Assembly: GCA_964526965.1 (NCBI GenBank)
Contig: CAZGML010000013.1
Span: 1-64,000, forward strand
DNA length: 64,000 nt
Reading direction: 5' to 3'
Origin: UBA6265 sp964526965
GTDB taxonomy: Bacteria > Chloroflexota > Chloroflexia > Thermomicrobiales > UBA6265
The notes under the pieces were generated by a model that was not told where the DNA came from, searched no databases, and saw only the letters and a list, made by a program, of their open reading frames with translations. The translations under genes and the position numbers were made by a program. Each line of letters begins with the position of its first letter. Position 1 is the first letter of the stretch. This document shows, in pieces, positions 46,169 through 55,265 of the stretch.

Positions 46169-47173
46169 CTAACGTTCTTCCAGACTATCTCGCAGAATAT
46201 CCATATGCTCCAGCGCAAGTCCGGTGCCGATAGCAACAGCAGAGAGTGGATCATCGGCAACGTAACACGGTACGCCGGTAACTTCGGTCAAGAGTTCAGG
46301 CAGTTGGCGCAGCATGGCGCCACCGCCAGTAAGAATCATTCCTTTGTCGATGATGTCGGAGGAAAGTTCGGGCGGAGTTTCTTCAAGCACAGCCCGCACG
46401 GCTCCGATGATCGCTTCAAGCGGCTCAGTTATCGCGTCGGTAATTTCGCTGGCGTTGATCTGGATCGTGCGTGGGAGACCAGCGACTTCGTCGCGACCCC
46501 TCACTTCCATCACCTGGTCTTCGTCGACCGGCATGGCGGAGCCGATGGCAATCTTCACTTCTTCCGCGGTACGTTCACCAACACGGAGGTTGTATTTTCG
46601 CTTGATAAAGTTGGTGATCGCATCATCGAATTTGCTCCCACCGACACGAAGCGATCTGGCCACGACGATGCCATTGAGCGAGATCACCGCGACCTCGGTG
46701 GTACCACCACCAATATCGATGATCATGTTGCCGGATGGGTCTGCGACAGGAACCCGGGCGCCAATAGCGGCCGCGAGTGGCTCGCTAATGAGGTAGGCAC
46801 GGCGGGCACCTGCGTTGAGGGCACTCTCGCGCACCGCGCGTCGCTCCACACCGGTAACGCCGGCCGGGACACAGATCATCACATCCGGCCGGATTAGCGA
46901 GAAACGCCCCACGGCCTTGCTAATGAAGTACTCAAGCATCTTCTGAGTGACTACATAGTCGGCAATCACCCCATCGCGCATTGGCCGCACCACCTCGATG
47001 GTCTCGCGCGGTTCGCGGCCGAGCATATCGCGGGCCTCAAGGCCCACGGCCTTCACCTTGCCATCCTTGGCAGAAATCGCCACCACGGACGGCTCATTGA
47101 TCACGACTCCACGTCCGCGCACAAAGACGAGGACGTTTGCGGTTCCGAGATCGATTCCGACTTGTTTGGCCAT
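46169..47173 (-). CDS. mreB: Rod shape-determining protein MreB
   Basis: MreB is the actin-like filament protein that guides cell-wall elongation. The 334 residues show the five actin-fold motifs, including GIDLGTANVLVF (phosphate 1), DIGGGTTEVAV (phosphate 2) and LTGGGAMLRQLP (adenosine). It starts at the ATG of MAKQVGID with AAGGAAG; the frame upstream is spurious. No mreC or mreD is adjacent, which leaves it as a solitary mreB copy. Confidence 0.95.
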   Translation of the reverse strand: MAKQVGIDLGTANVLVFVRGRGVVINEPSVVAISAKDGKVKAVGLEARDMLGREPRETIEVVRPMRDGVIADYVVTQKMLEYFISKAVGRFSLIRPDVMICVPAGVTGVERRAVRESALNAGARRAYLISEPLAAAIGARVPVADPSGNMIIDIGGGTTEVAVISLNGIVVARSLRVGGSKFDDAITNFIKRKYNLRVGERTAEEVKIAIGSAMPVDEDQVMEVRGRDEVAGLPRTIQINASEITDAITEPLEAIIGAVRAVLEETPPELSSDIIDKGMILTGGGAMLRQLPELLTEVTGVPCYVADDPLSAVAIGTGLALEHMDILRDSLEER

Positions 47174-47271
47174 GTATGCTTCCTTAGCAGCGCGACTCTT
47201 TTTCGCAAATACGCATATGACGGTATGCTGTGTATAGATGAAACGTCGACCGTTCCACACAAGAGTAAACC

Positions 47272-47757
47272 GTGATCATGGCAGATGCACAGAATGAACG
47301 TACAACAGGCCAACATCGACGGCGTGGGCGACGCCGGAATCGCAGGCGCAGATCCGCCGTAACTGATAATGCACAACGCACCCAGCACTCCCACTCAAGG
47401 CAGGATGTAGCTCCGGCTTCGGGATCAGAACCGACACCCGAGGTGACAGCCCCGGCGCCGGCGCTTGCCCCTGATGCCCCGGCCGTACGCCCGGCGAACA
47501 TTCAGCCGCCAACCGTACGATCCGAAGAATACTGCGTTCATCATATGGCAAGCGTGAGTGATATCGATGCAGATCCATTGGAAGTGCGCACCAACATGAC
47601 GACACTGCGTCACCTGCAGGTCGATCACTTTGGTGAAGCAACGCTTTTCTGCGATTGTCTGCACAACGGCCCGCACCAATGGCCCCCATCCATGCAGAAG
47701 GTGGAGACCGCTATTGAATTGGATCAGTTTCTCGCGGATTCGACCAGCGAGGCGTAG
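47272..47757 (+). CDS. Arg-rich hypothetical protein
   Basis: A 161-residue protein of unknown function. The N-terminal portion has a run of Arg residues (RRRGRRRNRRRR) followed by a Pro/Ala-rich linker; the C-terminal third has CVHH and CDCLH, a possible metal-binding pattern. The basic start suggests nucleic-acid binding. An ATG at 47278 is an alternative start. The last 34 bases overlap the convergent LLM oxidoreductase. Compositional bias makes this a moderate-confidence gene. Confidence 0.6.
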   Translation: MIMADAQNERTTGQHRRRGRRRNRRRRSAVTDNAQRTQHSHSRQDVAPASGSEPTPEVTAPAPALAPDAPAVRPANIQPPTVRSEEYCVHHMASVSDIDADPLEVRTNMTTLRHLQVDHFGEATLFCDCLHNGPHQWPPSMQKVETAIELDQFLADSTSEA

Positions 47758-48512
47758 GCGTCCAGCGTATCTTCCGCGGTTATTGCCCGCAGAATCGGCT
47801 CATCAATCACATCCTGAAAGGCGCTGAGTTGCTGCTTTAGCGCGTCACCAGAATCCACTGCCACCGCCGCGTCCATCGCCCGGAAACCAAGGCGATCGAA
47901 GTTCGCAGCATAACTTGGGAATGATTCGTATCGGGCAGCTTCAGATCGAATCTGCTCGTGGTTCGCTTCTCCAACCGAGCAGCGGATATAAAGCGCTACT
48001 TTCGCATCAGAATCTGGCGCATCACGTCGTCGGTCGTTCATGGCTGTTTCGGCTGCCTCCGGCGTAAGCCAGTTGAGTAACACCCCATTGCCATGCTGGA
48101 CACCGAGGGCGCGCATCTTCGGACCCAGCGCCCCGACGTAGACCGGCACATTCGGCAACTCCTTGTGCAACACATCAATACTGTCACGAACCGCTGTGAG
48201 CGGACTGGGTGGCTTGTTTGCACCGACGCCGATAATGATTCGATCTTGCGGTAATTTGCGCGTGCGCACCTCATCCACGATCTCACTGGCGGACATCATC
48301 GAATCGATCGAGGTGACTCCGGAGCCAAGAACAAGCGAAGTCGTAACCTCGGCGGCGACCTCCATTGAGGAGTAGGCATTGCCCCTGGTGATGTGGTTGA
48401 ACCACATACTCGCAAATCCGGCCTGTTCCACGAGCGGTGCGAGCTTACGGACGACGTCCAGTGGCACCTTGCCAGTAATTCCGAAGCCGAACCGGGAGAT
48501 ATCAAATGTCAT
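47724..48512 (-). CDS. LLM-class flavin-dependent oxidoreductase
   Basis: A 262-residue protein of the luciferase-like monooxygenase fold, of the kind that uses F420 or FMN. It has the N-terminal VRKLAPLVEQAGFASMWFNH and a later IIIGVGANKPPSP and GALGPKMRALGVQHGNGVLLNWL. It is shorter than the usual 300-350 residues, with a compact mid-region. GGAGG precedes the ATG. It overlaps radC by four bases (ATGA), so the two are translationally coupled. Substrate is unknown. Confidence 0.82.
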   Translation of the reverse strand: MTFDISRFGFGITGKVPLDVVRKLAPLVEQAGFASMWFNHITRGNAYSSMEVAAEVTTSLVLGSGVTSIDSMMSASEIVDEVRTRKLPQDRIIIGVGANKPPSPLTAVRDSIDVLHKELPNVPVYVGALGPKMRALGVQHGNGVLLNWLTPEAAETAMNDRRRDAPDSDAKVALYIRCSVGEANHEQIRSEAARYESFPSYAANFDRLGFRAMDAAVAVDSGDALKQQLSAFQDVIDEPILRAITAEDTLDAYASLVESARN

Positions 48513-49219
48513 AGTTCCTCCGAGTGATTAAAGCCGAGGCCAAGTCTTTTCAGCGATGCATGCCTCCCCTGCCCAATAATGACATGATCAAGCACGCCGA
48601 TATCGAGAAGTTCAGCCGCTCGAACGACTTCGTGCGTGAACTGCACATCGGCTGATGATGGTGTCGGATCGCCAGTAGGATGGTTATGAACCAGCACTAT
48701 GTATGGCGAATTGCGCTTGACGGCGGGCGTGAAGACCTCCGCCATCCGCACATTCGCCGAGTTCACAGTTCCCGTAGCCACGGTGAACGAACTGAGGACG
48801 TGATGCTTCGTGTTGAGAAGCACAACGCGCAGTTCCTCGCGGTCAAGCGAGGCCATCTCTATTCCATATAGCCGAACGATATCTTCCGGAGACCCAATCT
48901 GCGGCTTGTCGTCTTCGATAATCGTGGTGAGGCGACGACCCATTTCAAGCGCAGCCTTAAGTTTCGCGGCCTTTGCTTTGCCGATACCCGGAATCGCAGC
49001 GAGATCGGCGTGCTCGAGTCGCATGAGTCCACCCAACCCACCATTCTCGGAAAGAATACGGTGGCTCAGTGGTAAAACGGATTCACCCACCGTACCGGTA
49101 TTGAGAATAATGGCAACCAATTCGGCGGATGAAAGGACTCCTGCCCCGTGCCGAATAAGCCGCTCCCTGGGTTTCTCGGTGACTTCCATTTCTCGCATGG
49201 TTGGAGTTGATTGAGCCAT
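48509..49219 (-). CDS. radC: RadC family protein
   Basis: A 236-residue protein of the RadC/JAB domain family. The N-terminal HhH region (LAAIPGIGKAKAAKLKAA) and the C-terminal MPN/JAMM motif with HNHPTGDPTPSSAD are both present. Despite the name, a repair role is not firmly shown for the family. It overlaps the LLM gene start and lies four bases after the LigB-like gene. Confidence 0.93.
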   Translation of the reverse strand: MAQSTPTMREMEVTEKPRERLIRHGAGVLSSAELVAIILNTGTVGESVLPLSHRILSENGGLGGLMRLEHADLAAIPGIGKAKAAKLKAALEMGRRLTTIIEDDKPQIGSPEDIVRLYGIEMASLDREELRVVLLNTKHHVLSSFTVATGTVNSANVRMAEVFTPAVKRNSPYIVLVHNHPTGDPTPSSADVQFTHEVVRAAELLDIGVLDHVIIGQGRHASLKRLGLGFNHSEEL

Positions 49220-49223
49220 GGAC

Positions 49224-50090
49224 TTACTCCGGCATAAAGCTGGCGACGATCATGCTGTAATAGCCATCGATGCCATACGATAGCAACTCGCTGCGCAGTG
49301 GCACACGATCCTGAACGCCGGCGAGGATGAGGCACTGCCTCAATCCATCGATAGCGGCAGCTTCAATGTCCTCAGCTGGCAAATGTTGAAGACTGGGTAG
49401 GTCATTGGCGCGAATGGCGATTTGGATCGTCTCGTCCATTTGTTCTGCAATCGGGTTCGCTCCGTAAGGGCCGCTCTGGGCGTGGACGTGACTCCAGTCG
49501 CACGAAGCCACAAAGCCCACGCGCCGATACGAATCCTGGAAAACGCGCCCGAGTGAGCGGCCAAATTCGATCTGCGTCTTGTGATCCAGGTGCCGGCTCG
49601 GGGTGATCAGCACCACCGGCGGCCCCTCTTCGCCGTCGGGATCTGGTGCAAGTGGGTGTCCATACCCGCTGCGATCCTGGTTGTGGCCGAGGAACCAGAG
49701 TGGCCCCATCGCTCCCCAATCCATAGGAGCCACAGACTGCTCCAGCCGGTTACCGCCGAAACCAACGGTGGCTACTGGAATGTCATCATCGGATGCCGAC
49801 TGGGCGATCTCGTCAACAAACCCGACATCAATGGGAACGTTCATCTCGACCACTTTGCTGTCATGGTGAATGATTCCTGCAGCGCGACCGGTGCGAACGA
49901 GTGCCATCGCTCCGTCAACACGCGTGCCATGTGGACCCACAAGCACGATTGTGTCGACACCAACGTCGGCGAACTCACTGCCTACGCGCTCCATGGCAGA
50001 GCGGATGTCCTGAACGTCCGCCACACCGTTGTCCATGGCAGGAATAACTGGAAAACCATGCGGCATAATGGCAGCAGCAACGAGTGGCAT
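49224..50090 (-). CDS. Class III extradiol dioxygenase (LigB-like)
   Basis: A 288-residue protein of the LigB superfamily, non-haem iron enzymes that open catechol-type rings. Candidate metal His residues are in AIMPHGFP and VGPHG, and the D-x-S-H signature is in SCDWSHVHAQSGPYG. I chose the ATG of MPLVAAAIMPHG with AAAGGA; a longer frame overlaps the MFS gene. The MFS transporter directly upstream may import the substrate, but this is only a positional hint. It could instead be a non-catabolic homologue. Confidence 0.75.
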   Translation of the reverse strand: MPLVAAAIMPHGFPVIPAMDNGVADVQDIRSAMERVGSEFADVGVDTIVLVGPHGTRVDGAMALVRTGRAAGIIHHDSKVVEMNVPIDVGFVDEIAQSASDDDIPVATVGFGGNRLEQSVAPMDWGAMGPLWFLGHNQDRSGYGHPLAPDPDGEEGPPVVLITPSRHLDHKTQIEFGRSLGRVFQDSYRRVGFVASCDWSHVHAQSGPYGANPIAEQMDETIQIAIRANDLPSLQHLPAEDIEAAAIDGLRQCLILAGVQDRVPLRSELLSYGIDGYYSMIVASFMPE

Positions 50091-50106
50091 CTGCAAAGTC
50101 CTTTCG

Positions 50107-51315
50107 TCAGGTAGACCTCGCAACCACTTGCGGATCTTCCGAGACACGCGTTTCCTTGACGAGGAACAGGAACATGAGTGATGACGTCACACCCGCAACG
50201 CCCAGCACCACAGCCGAATTCTCCAGGCTCAGGTTCGACGCAATAAGTCCCACCAGCAATGGTCCGACCACCATGCCGACATCGCCGATCAGGCGCCAGA
50301 TGCCGAGGAACTCGCCAACAGCGCCTTCCGGAGCGAGGTCGGCCCCCAGCGTCATCATTGAACCGGAGCTCAACCCGTTTCCCAGACCAATAACAATTCC
50401 TATGCCGGCCATAGTGGCAAAAGATGAAGATAAAGGCAACATTGCGAGCCCGATCCCCATAATGGCAAAACTGGGAACCGTAGCAAATTTCCGCCCAAAC
50501 CGGTCCATAAGATAGCCGGCCGGGAAGAACATACTCATGTCGACTACTGCAGATATCGTCATCACCAGCCCGACTTCCGCCGCCGTGAGGTCGGCAATGC
50601 CGGTGCCGATGAGCGGAATCAGAAGCTGACGTCCCTGCCGGATCATCTGCGCGAAGAGTTGCGCGATTCCTGCTGCCGTCAGATCGCTCGAGTTCTCACG
50701 CACGGTCTTTCGTACCAGTGCCCATCTTTCGCGCGATCCTCCTCTGGGCGCTGGCGCAGTTTCCTTTGTTTTCGGTAGCGCAATCATCACATTTATCAGC
50801 GCCAGGAGCGACATGGCGCCGGTGAGAATAAAGGACGCCTGGAGCCCCCAGATGGTAGCGATAGCACCACCAAGCGCCGGTCCGCCAAAAATGCCGATTC
50901 GATTTACACCCCCGAAGGTCGCGATAGCTTGTCCGCGATTCTCTACAGGAATGGCGCTCGCAATGAAAGAGTGGCGGCTGAGCCCCCACAAGGCTGTTCC
51001 GATTCCAGCGATGATGCGCAGGATGACAATGGGTTCTGCAGACAAATCCAACGCCAAAGGAAAGGTACTGGCAGCAACAAGCCCGGTGCCGAGGTACATC
51101 GAGCGTTTGAGGCCGATGCGATGTATTGCAGCACCAGCGGGCACATCCGTGAGAAGCGTACCGATAGCAGCGGCGGCGCTGATCACCGAGATCATCGTGT
51201 AGCCGAAACCGAGATCTTCTGCGTACAGCGGAAGCGTCGCCAACAGGGCGCCTTGTCCCAAAGCCAACAACATCGTTGGCAGATAGACTCCCAGCCACAG
51301 ATCGTTTCGACGCAT
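50107..51315 (-). CDS. Major facilitator superfamily transporter
   Basis: A 402-residue integral membrane protein with about 12 hydrophobic helices. The loop between helices 2 and 3 has GAAIHRIGLKRSMYLG, and the equivalent in the second half is GYLMDRFGRKFATVPS, both classic MFS A-motifs. No substrate can be assigned. It starts with ATG after a GGAG. It runs into the LigB-like dioxygenase 16 bases downstream. Confidence 0.92.
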   Translation of the reverse strand: MRRNDLWLGVYLPTMLLALGQGALLATLPLYAEDLGFGYTMISVISAAAAIGTLLTDVPAGAAIHRIGLKRSMYLGTGLVAASTFPLALDLSAEPIVILRIIAGIGTALWGLSRHSFIASAIPVENRGQAIATFGGVNRIGIFGGPALGGAIATIWGLQASFILTGAMSLLALINVMIALPKTKETAPAPRGGSRERWALVRKTVRENSSDLTAAGIAQLFAQMIRQGRQLLIPLIGTGIADLTAAEVGLVMTISAVVDMSMFFPAGYLMDRFGRKFATVPSFAIMGIGLAMLPLSSSFATMAGIGIVIGLGNGLSSGSMMTLGADLAPEGAVGEFLGIWRLIGDVGMVVGPLLVGLIASNLSLENSAVVLGVAGVTSSLMFLFLVKETRVSEDPQVVARST

Positions 51316-51586
51316 TCAAGGGCTCCGATTCACACAACAGAAATGGCGACACCGTTGGCACGTTTTGCCGCGCCACCGACTGATCGTACCACCGGCTGGG
51401 CCACTGCGAAATAGCCCATTCTCCTCCAGCGCCCAAAGCCCGCGTTGTTATGTGGATTCCATTCCTTGCCTCAGTCCTGTACTATGAATACATACCCCTA
51501 AGGCAACTCCGGCCGTTGCCAACCTGATACGTGCACAACCGGAATGAACTAGTCAACCCGCCGTTATCATTTACGCGGAGACAATT

Positions 51587-53932
51587 ATGAATACCTACTG
51601 GCGAGTACTTTTCACGGTCTTGTTTGTTTTAGGCACACACATCGGCGGTGTTTTGCCGTTGGCTGCCCAAACACCTGAGAGTGACACGACGTACGTCTCA
51701 GAGATAACCGGAGCGGTTATTGATATCGGCGATTCCGGCGAATGGGAAGTAGTAGGCTCGGGATTCCTGCCCGGGGACGATGACTCCGATCCCTCAGATT
51801 GGTTAAGCGCCTATTCAGACGACAGTGTCATAAGTGTTCAGATTCTGGACGAGCACTTAACCCCAGCTGAATGGTTTGACATGTCACTGGAGAACCAGGC
51901 GTTTAACTACAACTGGGCCGACATTTTGGGACGCGACCACACTCCGACCGAAGGCTGGCTTCTGAAACGCGGTTCGGGCTTACTGGAATTCAGCAGGATC
52001 GGTTATTTTGAGTTCTACACAGACGAAACGACCGGAATCTCAGTCTCAGTGGAAATCTATTCCAACGAGCATGCATTCCTAAGTGACATGGATTCAGTAC
52101 GCTCCAACGTTACCGTAGACGGCGAATACGTTTTTGCAAACGCCGACATGCAGGAGCTCGAGGCGATGCTTAACGGCACCAGCGCCATCGAGCCGATACC
52201 GATGGAGCGGGGTCAATCGAATGTATTTGACTGGCGAGACAAAGGGCTCGTCTCAGCAACGACCTGGTTTAGCGATGAGTTCAACACGAGCGTCAGTTGG
52301 GACAATTCGGCTCTCCGGTTCCCGTTCCATCGTGATTTTGGAATCATCCTCGAGCCAGAAGAGAATCTGGCGAGACTCATCCTCCAGACGCCTGACTTTA
52401 CCGGAAACCTGGAAGTATCGCTCACTGTAAACCAGGAATCTCGTGATTTGGACGACTGGTTATCGCATTGGGAATCAGAGGAATATCTAACCGAGTCCAG
52501 GTATCACTATCCCTCGGTAGATTCTCGCTCGGGTGAAGACATGGTTAGTATTGTGTTCACTCGCGATGCGGGATTTGGTAACGAAGTGATTGCCATCCGC
52601 CACGCCTTCTTCACTCCCGACGGTTACCTGGCGACAATCAATATGGAAGCTGCTCCAGCCAACATCTCGCGCGTTTACGACGAAACCAACGGAGCGCTTG
52701 TTTTCAACGACGAGCCGCTGGTTACACTTTGGACATTCGAAGAAATTGAAGAAATGCCCTCGTCTGGTGAGCATGGTTCTGAAGCAGAAGCCACCACTGA
52801 AGTCACAAGAACATCACGATCGGCAGCAACCTCAGAGGCATCCACAAGCGACAACACAATGACCGGGGAAGCCATCGATGTCACAGTCGACCTCGGACCA
52901 ACGGGAGACGCGGTCTTTTATGAAGACGGCCACAATGTAGTTGAAGCTGGTGACTACACGCTCGAAACATTTATGTTCGATTACGGGACCACCGTTGTGA
53001 TCGTCGATGTGATGGACGGCAACGTCGACATCGACGAGTACATGCTCAATGCCGAAGCGGATATTGCTGCTACCTACGATTACATGGATTGGCTCGGGGG
53101 CGACTGGTCGGGCGAATCTGCCTGGGATGTGTACAGTGGCGCATACAAGCTTGATTATCGCGAACTCGTCTATCTGGATCTGGTGCAGGACCCAGAGTCA
53201 GGCCTCTACTTTGGAATAGGGATCTATGGGCCCGAAGCTAACCTGCCGAACGATATTCAGTGGCTGCAAGAGAACATCACGATCGACGGCAAAGGAATCC
53301 TCCCGGCAACTGACACAGACCTGGTTGCATCTGTGATCAACGGGTCGAGCGGGTTTGTGGCCGAGCCCGTTCCGATGGACGAGTCAACCGTTTCTGACTG
53401 GTCAAATGCGGGGCTCGTTTCCGAGACCGAATGGCTGAGTCCAACCACCAACACCTCGTTTAGCTGGGACGGGGAATCAATTGTATTCCCCTTCGCGCAA
53501 AGCGATGCACTCAGTGATTTCGATGGCGTCTTTACGCTAGAACTGCGTACCGCTGACCGCCGGGGAGAGGTGAAGCTCACCAGTGCGCAATCCGACTACG
53601 CGCTCGTTGATTGGGTGGATAGCCTGACTTCGCCGGAATACCTCGAGGCGCAAGAAGCGATCGGCCAGCCGGTGACGATTCTCGACTCGTATGTCTCAAA
53701 TGAGACTGCCAGTGTCATCACACTCTTCCACACTGACTTCGATCATCCTGTGATCGTCATTTTCGATGTATATATCAACGATGAAGGAACGACGGTGGTC
53801 ACGGAAATCTCTGCGGCACCGGCAGACATCGCTGATGTCTATTCAGCCGTCTGGGATGGCGTGCAGTACGAGGGTGATTATTATCCATTCACCTGGACGA
53901 TAGAGGACATCGAATCTCTTGCGGTTGATTAG
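51587..53932 (+). CDS. Large secreted protein with an internal duplication
   Basis: A 781-residue exported protein with a signal peptide (about residues 1-27, ending AAQ). The mature part holds two similar halves about 389 residues apart: NGTSAIEPIP at residue 196 and NGSSGFVAEPVP at 585, each followed by a DW..GLVS..W......TS.SWD pattern, and EAAPANISRVY against SAAPADIADVY before the closing W..EEI. A Thr/Ser/Ala-rich linker of about 45 residues joins the halves. It is acidic and has no cysteine pattern. I recognise no family. GGAG precedes the ATG. Confidence 0.8.
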   Translation: MNTYWRVLFTVLFVLGTHIGGVLPLAAQTPESDTTYVSEITGAVIDIGDSGEWEVVGSGFLPGDDDSDPSDWLSAYSDDSVISVQILDEHLTPAEWFDMSLENQAFNYNWADILGRDHTPTEGWLLKRGSGLLEFSRIGYFEFYTDETTGISVSVEIYSNEHAFLSDMDSVRSNVTVDGEYVFANADMQELEAMLNGTSAIEPIPMERGQSNVFDWRDKGLVSATTWFSDEFNTSVSWDNSALRFPFHRDFGIILEPEENLARLILQTPDFTGNLEVSLTVNQESRDLDDWLSHWESEEYLTESRYHYPSVDSRSGEDMVSIVFTRDAGFGNEVIAIRHAFFTPDGYLATINMEAAPANISRVYDETNGALVFNDEPLVTLWTFEEIEEMPSSGEHGSEAEATTEVTRTSRSAATSEASTSDNTMTGEAIDVTVDLGPTGDAVFYEDGHNVVEAGDYTLETFMFDYGTTVVIVDVMDGNVDIDEYMLNAEADIAATYDYMDWLGGDWSGESAWDVYSGAYKLDYRELVYLDLVQDPESGLYFGIGIYGPEANLPNDIQWLQENITIDGKGILPATDTDLVASVINGSSGFVAEPVPMDESTVSDWSNAGLVSETEWLSPTTNTSFSWDGESIVFPFAQSDALSDFDGVFTLELRTADRRGEVKLTSAQSDYALVDWVDSLTSPEYLEAQEAIGQPVTILDSYVSNETASVITLFHTDFDHPVIVIFDVYINDEGTTVVTEISAAPADIADVYSAVWDGVQYEGDYYPFTWTIEDIESLAVD

Positions 53933-54296
53933 GGCCACCGCCGGTAAACCCGGTAGCAAGAATATCGATACTCACCCAGGTGCATTCGACATATACCGGA
54001 AGTTATTGCGATAAGAGGCCAAACGTCTTCTTCAGCGCATCAGTCAGTATGACGCTCATCGGCAACACGGCGTGGATACGGCGGCGGAGGCAAGGGGCGA
54101 CCATACTGACGGCTGGAAAGTCTGATGCCGCGTGCAACGCCGACGTCGTCGTTAGAGTGGGCGGTGTGGTGTTGAGTTGCGCGCTATACTTGATGACACA
54201 GTACGTGGCCGGTATCGGCTATTTTGCGTTGCCCAACGGCCAACATTCATCCCGGCAACCACTGACCGCTTGAACGCAACCACAGGAGATCGTGAA
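53933..54296. other. 364-base gap between the duplicated protein and ftsY
   Basis: No gene is supported. The gap includes a 9-base inverted repeat GTCAGTATG (54043-54051) and CATACTGAC (54102-54110) around a 50-base loop, and TATACT at 54185-54190 which could be a -10 for ftsY although no good -35 stands before it. I looked for an SRP RNA because ftsY and ffh follow, and did not find its conserved loop. Confidence 0.5.
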
Positions 54297-55262
54297 TTGG
54301 TTTTCCGCCGACTATTTCGCCGCAAATCTGAGCCAGATGCCCAGATAGAAAAGGGCCTCGAAAAGACCCGTCGCGGCGTATTCAATGAAATTACCAACCT
54401 CTTCGAACGCAACGAGCTTGACGAAGAGCTTTGGGAAGATCTCGAGATGTTGCTTATCCAGGCCGACGTTGGCTGGGATGTGAGCCAGCAACTCGTTGAG
54501 GAACTCCGCGGGAAAGTACGCGAGGAGCGGATTACCGATCCTGCTGACGCCCGCGAGATTCTTCGGCTGGAGATGACACATCTGCTGGAACTGGCAACCC
54601 GAAACCGGAAAGTGAAGATCCTGCAGCGCGGCACCCCGTGGGTAATTCTCGTGGTAGGTGTGAATGGCACCGGCAAAACCACCGGCATTGCCAAGCTCGT
54701 GGAATACCACCAGCAGTTCGGCCGAAATGTGATGCTCGCAGCCGGAGATACGTTCCGCGCAGCCGCTATCGACCAGCTCAAAATTTGGGGTGAACGGCTC
54801 AATGTTCCCGTTATTGCCCACCAGCCCAATGCTGACCCCGGAGCGGTGGTGTTCGATGCCATGCAGGCAGCGCAGAACCGTGACATGGATGTGCTGATCA
54901 TCGACACTGCTGGTCGTCTCCACACCAAGTTCAACTTAATGGCCGAACTCAACAAGATTAAGAAAATCATCCAGAAAACGGTGCCGGAGGCCCCGCAGGA
55001 AGTCGTATTGGTAATTGATGCGACAACGGGCCAGAACGGCCTGGTACAGGCCGCCGAGTTCACCAAGAGTGCCGGTGTGACAGATATCTTTATTTCCAAA
55101 CTCGATGGCACGTCGCGCGGAGGTATCGCCTTTAGCGTGGCCAAGGAACTCGGCACGCCAATCACCTACATTGGCACCGGTGAAAAAAGCTCGGATATGG
55201 CCGAATTCCAGCCGGATACCTATGTAGACTCCCTGTTCTTCGGCGAAGGAGAAGGATTGTAG
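54297..55262 (+). CDS. ftsY: Signal recognition particle receptor FtsY
   Basis: FtsY is the membrane-bound GTPase receptor for the SRP. The 321 residues have a short N domain, then the G domain with VGVNGTGKTTG (G1), DTAGRLHTK (G3) and SKLDGTSRGG (G4). I chose the TTG at 54297, eight bases after AGGAG; the upstream frame from 54177 has no ribosome site. ffh begins four bases after its stop, so the targeting pair is one transcription unit. Confidence 0.95.
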   Translation: MVFRRLFRRKSEPDAQIEKGLEKTRRGVFNEITNLFERNELDEELWEDLEMLLIQADVGWDVSQQLVEELRGKVREERITDPADAREILRLEMTHLLELATRNRKVKILQRGTPWVILVVGVNGTGKTTGIAKLVEYHQQFGRNVMLAAGDTFRAAAIDQLKIWGERLNVPVIAHQPNADPGAVVFDAMQAAQNRDMDVLIIDTAGRLHTKFNLMAELNKIKKIIQKTVPEAPQEVVLVIDATTGQNGLVQAAEFTKSAGVTDIFISKLDGTSRGGIAFSVAKELGTPITYIGTGEKSSDMAEFQPDTYVDSLFFGEGEGL

Positions 55263-55265
55263 CCC

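Noticed and set aside
53980..54273. Possible 97-residue gene ahead of ftsY
   Set aside because: It has no ribosome site, an atypical composition and overlaps the ftsY leader.
53933..54296. SRP RNA (ffs) searched for near ftsY-ffh
   Set aside because: The conserved GGAAGGAAGCAGC-like loop is not present on either strand in this gap.
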